The notes under the pieces are model-generated. The model was not told where the DNA came from. It did no database searches and saw nothing but the letters and a program-made list of their open reading frames with translations. A stretch of DNA of 64,000 nucleotides from positions 5,748,001-5,812,000 of the forward strand of contig NZ_AP023356.1 in NCBI RefSeq assembly GCF_018324205.1. The letters run 5' to 3'. The position numbers were made by a program, and so were the translations under genes. Positions within the stretch are counted from its first letter, which is position 1, and each line of letters starts with the position of its first letter. This document shows, in pieces, positions 11,115 to 18,931 of this stretch. This stretch comes from Actinoplanes ianthinogenes (lineage in GTDB: Bacteria > Actinomycetota > Actinomycetes > Mycobacteriales > Micromonosporaceae).

Positions 11115-11990
11115 ATGCGCGTGAAGTATGTCCTCAACGAGGTCCTGGTGGGCCTGTGGCGAAACGTCACCATGTCGGTCGCCATGATCATCACCATGTC
11201 GGTCTCGCTGACCATGCTTGGTGCCAGCGTGCTGATGTATCTCCAGGTCGACCGTATGAAGGACTTCTACTACGGCGAGATCGAGGTCTCGATCTTCCTG
11301 GTCGACAATGTCACCGACGGTCAGCGCCAGGCGATCAAGCAGAAGATCGACGAGAGCCCGCTGGTCAAGGAGAGCTCCTACGAGACCAAGGAGCAGGCGC
11401 TCGAGCGCTTCAAGGTGCTTTACGCCGACTCGCCCGACTTCGTCGCCGCGGTCAACGTGAACAGCCTGCCCGAGTCCTACCGGGTGAAGCTGAAGAACCC
11501 GGAGAGCTACGACCAGTTCGCCAAGACCCTCGAGGGCGAGCAGGGCATTCAGCGGATCATCGACCAGCGCGAGCTGCTCCAGAAGGTGTTCAACATCTTC
11601 AACTCGGTCCAGCTGATGTCCCTCGTCGTCGCGGCGGTGATGGCCTTCGCCGCGTTGCTGCTGGTCGGCAACACCATCCAGGTCGCCGCGTACAGCAAGC
11701 GCCGGGAAGTCGCGGTGATGAAGCTGGTCGGCGCCTCGAACTGGTTCATCCAGGCGCCGTTCGTCCTGGAGGCGGTGGTCGCCGGCCTGATCGGCTCGAT
11801 CCTCGGCTTCATCGCGCTGTTCATCGGCAAGGTCGTCCTGCTGGACAACAAGCTCCAGGCCCTGACCGCGATCCTGACGCCGGTGCCCGCCGGCAACGTC
11901 TGGCTGATGCTGCCCCTGCTCGCCGGCGTCGGCGCGCTGGTCAGCGCGGTGACCGCCTGGGTCACCCTCCGCTTCTACCTCAAGGTCTAA
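11115..11990 (+). CDS. ftsX: Cell division membrane protein FtsX
   Basis: 291 aa, ATG with GGAAGGA upstream. Topology is as in FtsX: a cytosolic N-terminus, TM1 (about 20-45), a large extracytoplasmic loop (about 46-170) with FYYGEIEVSIFLVDNVTDGQ and ELLQKVFNIFNSVQ, then three TM segments (about 170-195, 215-245 and 262-288). The FtsX permease fold does not transport; it couples FtsE ATP hydrolysis to activation of cell-wall hydrolases. Forms an operon with ftsE and is followed by a strong terminator. Confidence 0.96.
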   Translation: MRVKYVLNEVLVGLWRNVTMSVAMIITMSVSLTMLGASVLMYLQVDRMKDFYYGEIEVSIFLVDNVTDGQRQAIKQKIDESPLVKESSYETKEQALERFKVLYADSPDFVAAVNVNSLPESYRVKLKNPESYDQFAKTLEGEQGIQRIIDQRELLQKVFNIFNSVQLMSLVVAAVMAFAALLLVGNTIQVAAYSKRREVAVMKLVGASNWFIQAPFVLEAVVAGLIGSILGFIALFIGKVVLLDNKLQALTAILTPVPAGNVWLMLPLLAGVGALVSAVTAWVTLRFYLKV

Positions 11991-12010
11991 CCCTTCAGGA
12001 GCTTTGCGTA

Positions 12011-12045
12011 CGAAGGCCGCTACCCCACCTGGGTAGCGGCCTTCG
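12011..12045 (+). terminator. Strong hairpin terminator after ftsX
   Basis: A perfect 15-bp stem (12011-12025 with 12031-12045, loop CACCT) begins 20 nt after the ftsX stop. Reads CGAAGGCCGCTACCC on the left arm. Confidence 0.92.
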
Positions 12046-12103
12046 GGGTCTTCGGGGCAGTTTGCGGTATTGCGGGCGATTAGTCAGAGTACGGTGACTC
12101 CCT

Positions 12104-13354
12104 GTGAGGTACCGTCGCCCGAATCCCTTCCTGGCCGCCGCCCTCTGCCTGCTCAGCGCGCTCACCGTGGTCGTGCCCGCCCCGGCCGTGGCGGCGTCCC
12201 GGACCGATCGCGACGACGCCGACCGGGCCGCCGCGGCGGTGCGCCGCGCCGAGGCGCTGCTGGAGAACGCCGGCGACACCGCCCGCCTCGCCGCCCGTCG
12301 TCTCGCCCTGGCCTCGGCCGCCCTGCCGGCCGCCCAGCATCGGGTGGCCGCCGCCCGCGGCGTGGTCATCGCCACCCGGGTCGAGGCGGACACCGCCCGC
12401 GAGCGTGCCGACGCCGCCCGGCAGAGCTACCAGCGGATCGCCGAGGACTGGGCGGCCGCCCAGGCACGGGTGGCCGCCGCCCGGGAGCGGGTCGCCGGCA
12501 TCGCCCGGTCCAGCTACATGGGCGGCTCGGTCTCCCGGCTCAACCTGCTGGTCTCGGCGACCGGTCCGGCCGACATGATGGACCGGATGAGCCTGGTCGA
12601 CCAGTTGGTCCGGCAGGAGAACGACGACGTGCGGCGGCTGATCGGGGCACGCCGGGAGGCCCGGGCCGCCCAGGACCGGGCCGGCGCGGCCAGGCAGGCG
12701 GCCGAGGTCGCCGAGGCCGACGCGGCCGCCAAACTGCGCGCCGCGCAGTCCGCCCAGGTCGACGCGGTGCGCGCCCGGCGCGACGTCTATCAACTGGTGC
12801 TGTCCCGGCGGGCGGCGCTCAGCGCGGCGAACGCCCAGCGCGCCACCGTGCTGGCCCAGTACCGGGCCGCGCTCGCCGCCGAGCGCAAGGTGCGCTCCAG
12901 CATGCGCGGCTGGGAGACCCGGTCCGGGTACAGCGGGCGGTACCACGGGCGGCTGCTGATGCCGGTGCACGGCTGGAAGAGCAGCGACTACGGCAACCGG
13001 TACGACCCGTACTACCGAGTCTGGCAGCTGCACGCCGGTACCGACTTCGCCGCCGGTTCGGGCACTCCGATCCGGGCCGCCGCGGCCGGTCGGGTGATCC
13101 AGGCCGGGTGGAACGGCGGATACGGAAACTACACCTGCATCAGCCACGGCCGGGTCCTCGGTACCAGCTTCTCCACCTGTTACGGCCACCAGTCCCGGAT
13201 CTTCGTGCACGTCGGCGAGTACGTCCGGCAGGGCGAGATCATCGGAAGGGTCGGTTCCACCGGCGCGTCGACCGGGGCGCACCTGCACTTCGAGACCCGG
13301 TTCGGCGGAGCGCCCCGGAATCCGCTGAACTACCTGCCCTCGTGCCTTTGTTAG
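12104..13354 (+). CDS. Secreted coiled-coil M23 peptidase (probable FtsEX-activated hydrolase)
   Basis: 416 aa. Signal peptide at 1-31 (hydrophobic LAAALCLLSALTVVV, then APAVAA). Residues 35-270 form a long Ala/Arg-rich coiled coil; residues 285-416 are a LytM/M23 domain with zinc and catalytic residues H310 and D314 (LHAGTD) and the HLH triad at H393/H395 (GAHLHFE). It cleaves peptidoglycan cross-bridges outside the membrane. The layout equals EnvC-type FtsEX effectors, except that the catalytic residues here are intact, so it may be an active hydrolase rather than an activator. GTG 12104 lies 8 nt after TACGGT, suggesting a leaderless transcript of its own. Confidence 0.9.
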   Translation: MRYRRPNPFLAAALCLLSALTVVVPAPAVAASRTDRDDADRAAAAVRRAEALLENAGDTARLAARRLALASAALPAAQHRVAAARGVVIATRVEADTARERADAARQSYQRIAEDWAAAQARVAAARERVAGIARSSYMGGSVSRLNLLVSATGPADMMDRMSLVDQLVRQENDDVRRLIGARREARAAQDRAGAARQAAEVAEADAAAKLRAAQSAQVDAVRARRDVYQLVLSRRAALSAANAQRATVLAQYRAALAAERKVRSSMRGWETRSGYSGRYHGRLLMPVHGWKSSDYGNRYDPYYRVWQLHAGTDFAAGSGTPIRAAAAGRVIQAGWNGGYGNYTCISHGRVLGTSFSTCYGHQSRIFVHVGEYVRQGEIIGRVGSTGASTGAHLHFETRFGGAPRNPLNYLPSCLC

Positions 13355-13393
13355 ACTTCTGGGTCGATCGATCACACCCGGGGGTCTGCAGGT

Positions 13394-13870
13394 ATGCCAC
13401 GCGAACAGGGGCGCAAGCTCGTCGCCTCGAACCGCAAGGCGTACCACGACTACACCATCCTCGAGACCTATGAGGCCGGGATGGTGCTGACCGGCACCGA
13501 GGTGAAGTCGCTGCGCGCCGGCCGCTCCTCGCTGGTCGACGCGTTCGGCCACGAGAGCAACGGCGAGATCTTCCTGCACGGCATGCACATCCCGGAGTAC
13601 ACCCAGGGCACCTGGACCAACCATGAGCCCCGCCGGGTCCGCAAGCTGCTGCTGAAGCGCGACGAGATCCACAAGATGATGGGCAAGCTGCGCGACGACG
13701 GCGTCACCCTGGTCCCGCTCTCGGTCTACTTCCAGAACGGGTACGCGAAGGTCGAGCTCGGCGTCGCCAAGGGCAAGAAGAGTTACGACAAGCGCCAGGA
13801 CATGGCGGAACGGGACGCCAAGCGCGAGATCAACCGCGCGATGGGCCGCCGTGCCAAAGGCATGAACTGA
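13394..13870 (+). CDS. smpB: SsrA-binding protein SmpB
   Basis: 158 aa, ATG preceded by GGGGG and AGG. SmpB binds tmRNA and brings it to stalled ribosomes. Recognisable segments are LVASNRKAYHDYTILETYEA, GTEVKSLRAGRSSLVDAF, the RNA-contacting KLLLKRDEI, and the basic C-terminal tail GKKSYDKRQDMAERDAKREI that enters the decoding centre. It lies about 780 bp upstream of the tmRNA gene on the same strand with one gene between, so both trans-translation partners are in view. Confidence 0.98.
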   Translation: MPREQGRKLVASNRKAYHDYTILETYEAGMVLTGTEVKSLRAGRSSLVDAFGHESNGEIFLHGMHIPEYTQGTWTNHEPRRVRKLLLKRDEIHKMMGKLRDDGVTLVPLSVYFQNGYAKVELGVAKGKKSYDKRQDMAERDAKREINRAMGRRAKGMN

Positions 13871-13944
13871 CGGGGTATTCTGCCCCGCCAAAGCTTGTTG
13901 ATCACTTCGCTCCTTGCTCCACTCTTCACCGGGGAGACCGGCCG

Positions 13945-14616
13945 TTGTCCAAGCACAGAGACCGCCAGTTCTTCATCGCCCGAGGCGTGTTCGGCCTGGC
14001 CGCGGCCATCCTGGTCGGCCTGGTGGTGTTCATCGCGATGCGCGCCGGCGGCGCCGCGTCCGCCGACGAGACCCCGGTGATGGTGCAGCCCTCGGCCGAC
14101 TTGCAGGCCGTCGAGTCGACCACCGTCCCGCTGCCCGCACTCTCCTCCGCGGCGCCGACGTCACCGTCGCCCTCGGTGTCGTCGTCGGCCTCGCCGTCCC
14201 CGTCGGCCTCCGCCAAGCCCTCGAAGAGCTCGGCCTCGCCGTCCGCGAAGCCGTCGAAGAGTTCCGCCTCGCCGTCCGCCCAGCCGTCGAGGACCTCGCC
14301 GTCGCCGGTCCCGCGTGATCTGACCGTCAGCTGCTCGATCAGCTCCTGGGGCTCCGGCTTCATCGCCGGGGTCAAGGTGACCAACACCGGCTCGTCGGCC
14401 CACAACTTCACGGTGACCATCGGGTACTCCACCAGCGTCCGGATCTCCGGTGGCCCGTGGAACGCCCGGGCGGCCTCCTCCAGCGGCACCCAGATCGCCC
14501 TCGCCAGCGAGTCGTCGCTGGCCGGTGGCGCCAGCATCCGGCTCGGGTTCCAGGGCGAGACCAACGACCGGAACCTCAAGCAGACCGGGTGCTCGGTGGC
14601 GGTTGTCGCCGGGTGA
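13945..14616 (+). CDS. Membrane-anchored protein with CBM2-like domain
   Basis: 223 aa from TTG 13945 (GGGGAG upstream). A short cytosolic stretch and one TM helix (about 12-32) lead to a low-complexity Ser/Pro/Ala/Lys linker (about 65-122) with repeats of SSASPSAKPSK, then a beta domain (about 125-223) with C-x-W near its start, GFIAGVKVTNTGSSAHNFTV, ISGGPWNA and a final Cys. This resembles family 2 carbohydrate-binding modules, in which the two terminal cysteines form a disulfide, but some of the canonical surface Trp are missing. No catalytic domain. It may bind wall or extracellular polysaccharide. It sits between smpB and ssrA and is probably unrelated to trans-translation. Confidence 0.7.
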   Translation: MSKHRDRQFFIARGVFGLAAAILVGLVVFIAMRAGGAASADETPVMVQPSADLQAVESTTVPLPALSSAAPTSPSPSVSSSASPSPSASAKPSKSSASPSAKPSKSSASPSAQPSRTSPSPVPRDLTVSCSISSWGSGFIAGVKVTNTGSSAHNFTVTIGYSTSVRISGGPWNARAASSSGTQIALASESSLAGGASIRLGFQGETNDRNLKQTGCSVAVVAG

Positions 14617-14646
14617 GCTAAGATTGTCGGGCTGTACCAATATCCA

Positions 14647-15028
14647 GGGGGTGACTGGTTTCGACTTCGTACGTGGAGACAGGGGAAGCGAGCCGAGGAA
14701 GCCGACGTCGTCTCGAGAATCGGTCGTCGGAAACTTATAAGCGCCAACTCTAAGTTTGACGCTGACCAGTACGCTCTCGCCGCCTGAGGCGAGTAGCGTG
14801 GTCTGTCGGTCTGGGAGCGCCTCCGTCCCAGCTACCGGCATCAGCTAGGAGGCTGGCCAACCGGTCCCGGTCACGGGGACCGCGCGGCGAGATCAATCAG
14901 TGACTGGGCCCGTCGTCCGAACTTGCTCACGTGAGTCGGAGGGCCGAGTAGGGACATAGTGAGCTGCGCTCGGAGAAGCCCTGACAAAACAACGAAGGAC
15001 CCGGGTTCGATTCCCGGCACCTCCACCA
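14647..15028 (+). ncRNA. ssrA: tmRNA (SsrA)
   Basis: 382 nt. The 5' end GGGGGTGACTGGTTTCGAC and the 3' end GGTTCGATTCCCGGCACCTC followed by encoded CACCA form the tRNA-Ala-like domain; GGGGGTG pairs with CACCTCC with one G-U pair. The tag frame (14743-14787, resume codon GCC) encodes ANSKFDADQYALAA then TGA, ending in the ALAA degron recognised by Clp proteases. tmRNA with SmpB rescues stalled ribosomes. The 3' end is the insertion point of the mobile element that follows; the full 3' end with CCA is kept, so the gene should still work. Confidence 0.97.
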
Positions 15029-16670
15029 GTGGAGGACTACTTGAACCCGCGAGAGCGGGGGACGGTTCACCCGCAGCGGCGGCGCCCATGGCGCCGCCGC
15101 TGTCGTTTCGGGCCTCCTTGACCAGCGGCAACACCAGGTCCGACAGCTCATCAGCCGCGACGAACGGTCCATCCTCGTCGTGATCGAAATAGACCTTGGC
15201 GAAGAACGCCTGATTGAGTACGCGCCGGCCCTGCTGCTTGCACCGGCGGTACAGCTCCTGCGGGTCGGCGAGCAGGTCGAGTAGGTAGAGCATCGTCTCG
15301 CCGGCCGTATCGAGCCGCGGAGTGTCCGAGTCGTCGAGCTGCCGGGCCAGCCGATCCCGTTCGTCCCGGATCCTCCGCAGCCGCGCCCCGATCTTGTCCT
15401 GCGGCCAGTCCGGATCACCGACCAGGTCGAGGAACCGGTCCTCCTGCCGGTCGAGCGTCTTGAGTTGATCTTTGATCCGGCTACGCAGTTCGGCGCTGGT
15501 CCCCGCTGACTCAGACAGCACCTCACCAATGCGGGAGCTGAGATCATCTCGGAGGTCGGCGGGCAGCATGATCGTCGCGTAGTTGTCGACCACGGCCGTC
15601 TCAACTCGGGCAACTGGCAGGTAGGGCAGGTCGCAAGCGTGCTGCTGGCGCCCGCGGCAGAAGTAGTAGAAGTGCAGGTCGCCGGTGTGGCTCTTGCCCC
15701 GCATGATCATGAGGCGGCGCTGGCATCGGTGACACCAGACGACGCCCTTGAGGTAATGGTTATGGGTGCGCTCGCGGACGCCACCGGCTCGGCGGGTCTC
15801 CAGCATGTGCTGCACCCGGTCGAAGACCTCGGGCTCGACCAGCGGTTCGTGCCGGCCCTTGTACTCGACTCCGCGGTAGGAGACGTATCCGAGGTAGTAC
15901 CGGTCGCGGAGCAGGTTGCCGAGCGAGTTCAGCGAGATCGGGGTACCGGCAGGGAAGCGCTTGGTCGGCTTCGTGCGAAGGCCGGCGTCGCTCAGGGTCG
16001 CGATCAGGGCATGGAATCCATACGTTCCGGTGGCGTACAGCTCGAACGCCATCCGGACCAGCGGGCCGCGCACCGGGTCGACGGCGATCGTACGCACCTC
16101 GCGTCCCTCGAACGTCTCCCGGACGTTGAGGTAGCCGATCGGGGCGCGGCCAACCGATCCACCCCTGACGATTTTCTGACCCACCTTGTACGCGATGTCC
16201 GCTCCCGACGCGCGGGACTGATACTCGTTGACCCCGTCGAGCACCGTGGCGACGAGGTCGCCGATCGCCGAGTCCTCGGTGTAGTCCATGACCGAGATCA
16301 GCGTGGCACCGGCGTTGCGAAGGTCCCGCTTGGTGATCGCCGCGTCGATGCTGTTGCGGTGCAGCCGGGACCGCGCGTAGACGAGCACGTAGTCCACGTT
16401 CTTCTCGGCCTTGAGTCGGGCCATCATCTCCTGGAGGACCGGTCGGCCGTCCACCGTCGTCGCGGAGCGGCCGGGCTCGACGAACTCGGCGACGATCTCG
16501 GCGTCCAGCTCGGCGGCGCGGCGTTGGATGGCCGCGCGCTGGGCGGGCAGCGAAATGCCCTCGGGGTCGTAGTCGGTATTGACCTGCCCGGCCGACGAGA
16601 CGCGCAGGTAGCTGAATGCGCGTTTGGGCGTGCTCGCCGGCCGGTCGTGCTGGCGCGGAATCTGCGCCAT
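14871..16670 (-). CDS. Large serine recombinase (integrase), C-terminus read from antisense ssrA
   Basis: 599 aa from ATG 16670, with GAGGAGG upstream. Catalytic domain: YLRVSSAGQ with S25 as nucleophile, the arginine-bearing YARSRLHRNSID helix, then a recombinase domain and a zinc ribbon (C-H-R-C near 320, second pair in FCRGRQQHACDL), and a coiled coil near 400-460. It cuts and rejoins attachment sites via 2-bp crossovers. The element-derived part ends near residue 547; the remaining 52 or so residues, including VEVPGIEPGS, are the antisense of the tmRNA 3' domain, so the stop codon is supplied by the host gene. The free (circular) form must therefore encode a different C-terminus. Confidence 0.93.
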   Translation of the reverse strand: MAQIPRQHDRPASTPKRAFSYLRVSSAGQVNTDYDPEGISLPAQRAAIQRRAAELDAEIVAEFVEPGRSATTVDGRPVLQEMMARLKAEKNVDYVLVYARSRLHRNSIDAAITKRDLRNAGATLISVMDYTEDSAIGDLVATVLDGVNEYQSRASGADIAYKVGQKIVRGGSVGRAPIGYLNVRETFEGREVRTIAVDPVRGPLVRMAFELYATGTYGFHALIATLSDAGLRTKPTKRFPAGTPISLNSLGNLLRDRYYLGYVSYRGVEYKGRHEPLVEPEVFDRVQHMLETRRAGGVRERTHNHYLKGVVWCHRCQRRLMIMRGKSHTGDLHFYYFCRGRQQHACDLPYLPVARVETAVVDNYATIMLPADLRDDLSSRIGEVLSESAGTSAELRSRIKDQLKTLDRQEDRFLDLVGDPDWPQDKIGARLRRIRDERDRLARQLDDSDTPRLDTAGETMLYLLDLLADPQELYRRCKQQGRRVLNQAFFAKVYFDHDEDGPFVAADELSDLVLPLVKEARNDSGGAMGAAAAGEPSPALAGSSSPPLVEVPGIEPGSFVVLSGLLRAQLTMSLLGPPTHVSKFGRRAQSLIDLAARSP

Positions 16671-16682
16671 CTCGGTTCCTCC

Positions 16683-16802
16683 TCAGTCGCGGGTGATCTC
16701 CTCGATGATCGTGACGAGCACTCTCGCGAGGATCTGGGGATCGATGCGGATCTCACGTACGGGCCTACGTCGGCGCTTCCGGCGGGGCTCGCGTTGGTTC
16801 AT
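16683..16802 (-). CDS. 39-aa basic protein upstream of the integrase
   Basis: ATG 16802 to TGA 16683, reading MNQREPRRKRRRRPVREIRI and ending EEITRD. The stop lies 12 nt before the integrase ATG, with the integrase ribosome site GAGGAGG between them, so the two are one operon. The first 20 residues are very Arg-rich, the rest is a predicted amphipathic helix. A role as recombination directionality factor or DNA-binding accessory would suit its position, but no family is recognised and the reading is based on context and spacing alone. Confidence 0.5.
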   Translation of the reverse strand: MNQREPRRKRRRRPVREIRIDPQILARVLVTIIEEITRD

Positions 16803-16868
16803 CCGTCCGCCGTCCGTCCGCGCCTGTAGCTGCGCAGACGCGTGCGCGGGGACGGACGTCCGCGCGGA

Positions 16869-18284
16869 CTATCCACCGGACTCGGCCCTGGGCATCCGCC
16901 AGCGCCCACGGCTGACCTGCGTGGCGTGAGCTTGGAGTCGGTCGTAGATCCATGTGCGCCTCATTCCGGTGATTCGCATGAGTTCAGAAACGGACAGCCC
17001 GTGCTCGGGTGCCTCGTTGAGAGCAGCCCAGAGAGCGGCTTCGGGGTCGGATCCGGTGATGACTTCGCCTTGGAAGACCTCCCTACTGGTGAGGGCATCG
17101 GCGGATAGGCGATCAAGGGCCGGACGCTCGTCCGCGTAGCGCTCGACCGTGGCGCGGACATCGTCGTCAGTCACCAGGTAGGCCCGGGCGCGACGTGGGT
17201 GGTTGAAGCCCTCGGCGGAGACGAGGAACTTGCCGGGCGCGTCCAGGTCGTGCGCGTGCCAACCAGCGGCCCCCATGCCCTGACCGAGGATCAGATCGGT
17301 GTCCCGGCGCTCACGGACGCGCAGGCAGATACGTACGTCCATCTGTGAGCGGATGGCACCCTTGCCCATGGCTTGCTGAGTCGGGCGCTGGGTCGCCGCG
17401 AGCAGCGTCTCGGCGAGCGCGCGGCCACGGCGGGCGATCGAGTCCGCGTACTCGACGGAGGCGGGGGACTGCTCGGCCAGTTCCGCGTACTCGTCTACCA
17501 CGATGACCAGGGCTGGCGTGCGTTCGGTGGGGATCCAGAGACGCGACGACGATTCGGCCATCGCCCGGGCACGTGCTTCGAGCACCCGGACGGCGTCGCG
17601 CAACATCGTCTCCGCCTCGGCCGGGGTGGTGGCCAGCCGGGCGAGGCAGGGTACCCACGGACGTAGCTCCATGCCGCCCTTGAGATCGATGCCCCAGAGC
17701 ACGACGTCGGGGCAGGCGACCAGGTTGCCGATGATGACGTTGAGGACGCCGCTCTTGCCAGCGCCCGCGATGCCGCCAACCAGGACGTGCCGACGCAGCA
17801 TCGGTACCGCGACGTTGGCCGCGTCCTCGAAGACGCCGAGCCGGATGGGGTCGGCCACCGATCGGGCAGTCGGGCCGCGCCATGGAACGGCGTTGGCGTG
17901 CGGGTCCTCGGCGAGCACTCGCATGACGAACCGACCGGCGTGTGCCGGATCTGGCTCGACCCGGACCGCTCCGGGGCGGGTGCCGAGTCCCGACTCGATG
18001 GCGGGTACCTGTGCGAGGACGTCCGCGACCGTTTGACCTGCTCGTAGTGTCATCCGGGCACGCCAACCCCATACGTCGACCACGGCGGACATCACCCGCG
18101 ACCCGGCAAGGCCGATTTGCTCGGCCAGGTCAGGCCACCCCTGCATGGTGCGATCCACTCGGACACGGGCTCGGCGGCGCCGGTGTGACCACCAAGGGAT
18201 CGCGCAGACAGCCATGGCGACGAGCAGGAGGATTTGCAGTGGCTTCTGACCCGGGCCGAACGCGGTCGACGGCGAGCCAGCCAC
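16869..18284 (-). CDS. FtsK/SpoIIIE-type DNA translocase of the integrative element (Tra-like), N-terminus disrupted
   Basis: 471 aa. TM segment near 17-33, then the motor domain: Walker A GGIAGAGKSG near 175-185, LWGIDLKGGMELRPW, Walker B ALVIVVDEYAEL, and the conserved ATQRPTQQAMGKGAIRSQMD region. The C-terminal 60 residues form a winged helix (LSVSELMRITGMRRTWIYDR). Single FtsK-like proteins of this type move double-stranded DNA between mycelia in actinomycete conjugative elements. The frame begins at GTG 18284, but the two TM segments expected before it are found in another frame (18285-18420), so the gene is probably frameshifted; an internal restart at 18284 would give a protein with only one TM. 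Confidence 0.8.
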   Translation of the reverse strand: MAGSPSTAFGPGQKPLQILLLVAMAVCAIPWWSHRRRRARVRVDRTMQGWPDLAEQIGLAGSRVMSAVVDVWGWRARMTLRAGQTVADVLAQVPAIESGLGTRPGAVRVEPDPAHAGRFVMRVLAEDPHANAVPWRGPTARSVADPIRLGVFEDAANVAVPMLRRHVLVGGIAGAGKSGVLNVIIGNLVACPDVVLWGIDLKGGMELRPWVPCLARLATTPAEAETMLRDAVRVLEARARAMAESSSRLWIPTERTPALVIVVDEYAELAEQSPASVEYADSIARRGRALAETLLAATQRPTQQAMGKGAIRSQMDVRICLRVRERRDTDLILGQGMGAAGWHAHDLDAPGKFLVSAEGFNHPRRARAYLVTDDDVRATVERYADERPALDRLSADALTSREVFQGEVITGSDPEAALWAALNEAPEHGLSVSELMRITGMRRTWIYDRLQAHATQVSRGRWRMPRAESGG

Positions 18285-18420
18285 CGGCGACCGCGATCAC
18301 GGTCGCCGCGTAGACGCGCTCTTCGACTCGGAGAGCACCACGAAGTGCGGTCAGGACAACCGCCAAGCCGGTGGCGACAAGGACCCACGACGGGCGGATC
18401 AGCCTGCGCGCCCGGGCCAT
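18285..18420 (-). pseudogene. Displaced N-terminal TM segment of the Tra-like translocase
   Basis: From ATG 18420 the minus strand reads MARARRLIRPSWVLVATGLA, VVLTALRGALRVEERVYAAT and VIAVAGGWLAVDR, a basic start followed by two hydrophobic helices exactly as expected ahead of FGPGQKPLQILLLVAMAV in the main frame. The reading frames differ by one base, and the overlap suggests a single indel near 18260-18290. A sequencing error or a programmed shift would also explain it. Confidence 0.55.
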
Positions 18421-18538
18421 CAACCTCGACGGCAAAACCGTGCTGGACGTGCACGAATGGGCTACCGACCCGGTCACCCTCGGCACCAGCGTGGCCGCCG
18501 TGCTGCTGCGCCAAGGCGCCCGCGACCTGCTCGCCTAA
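18392..18538 (+). pseudogene. hemC-like (hydroxymethylbilane synthase) 3' remnant
   Basis: The plus frame ending at TAA 18536-18538 reads GRISLRARAINLDGKTVLDV, then DPVTLGTSVAAVLLRQGARD and LLA. This matches the C-terminal domain pattern of porphobilinogen deaminase (xxLxGRVxSLDG, then DPxxLGxxVAxxLLxxGA). Nothing upstream continues the match and the 5' part overlaps the antisense translocase N-terminus, so only one of the two readings can be real before about 18415. I read it as a fragment brought in at a recombination junction. Family call is tentative. Confidence 0.4.
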
Positions 18539-18931
18539 CACCCCGATCATCGGGCGAGGCGACGGACAACGTCCGTGGCGTCCTTACAAACGCCGTGCAG
18601 TACTCAAGCGCGAGCAGCTGAGAGGGGCGCCCGCAGGAAGAGGGCGATGTGCTCCGCCGGGGCAACGATGGCCGGTCTTCAGCGTCCCACCGGTGAGAAT
18701 GTATCTGCCACGTGAGCCGCGGACGACGGGCACCCGAGCCGGCACTACAGAGGTGTCACAGAACCTCTTTGTGGTGCGACGGCAGCGGGTTGCGTCAGCT
18801 CGGTATACCGCGATCTTGGTGGGCATGAGAAAGGGTTTGACCGTTGTCCCGATCAAGCCCTCCACAAAGAGCGGAGGTAATGACCGCCTACCTGAACCTG
18901 AGCGAGCACCTTCATCTTCTCCATCAGGTCT
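18539..18931. other. Island spacer without a recognisable gene
   Basis: About 390 bp between the hemC-like fragment and the low-GC operon. Frames here give no family pattern. An imperfect AGAACCTCTTT / AAGCGGAGGT-like element and the ATG-rich 18820-18890 stretch look like transposon debris, but no terminal repeats were found. Confidence 0.4.

Larger units (their letters stand above)
15029..18420. mobile_element. Remnant of an integrative element inserted at the 3' end of ssrA
   Basis: Starts directly after the tmRNA CCA and carries a large serine recombinase, a 39-aa basic ORF and an FtsK/Tra-type DNA translocase, which is the core set of an actinomycete integrative and conjugative element. 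Replication and other transfer genes are absent, the translocase N-terminus is frameshifted, and its 5' side abuts a hemC-like fragment near 18420. The far end (attR) was not found: serine integrases leave only a few bases of identity, so it cannot be fixed by eye. The wider island may extend to about 26600. Confidence 0.65.

Noticed and set aside
14871..15028. VEVPGIEPGS segment as a conserved protein motif
   Set aside because: It is the antisense translation of the tmRNA T-arm and acceptor stem, a known artefact; kept only as the element-host junction.
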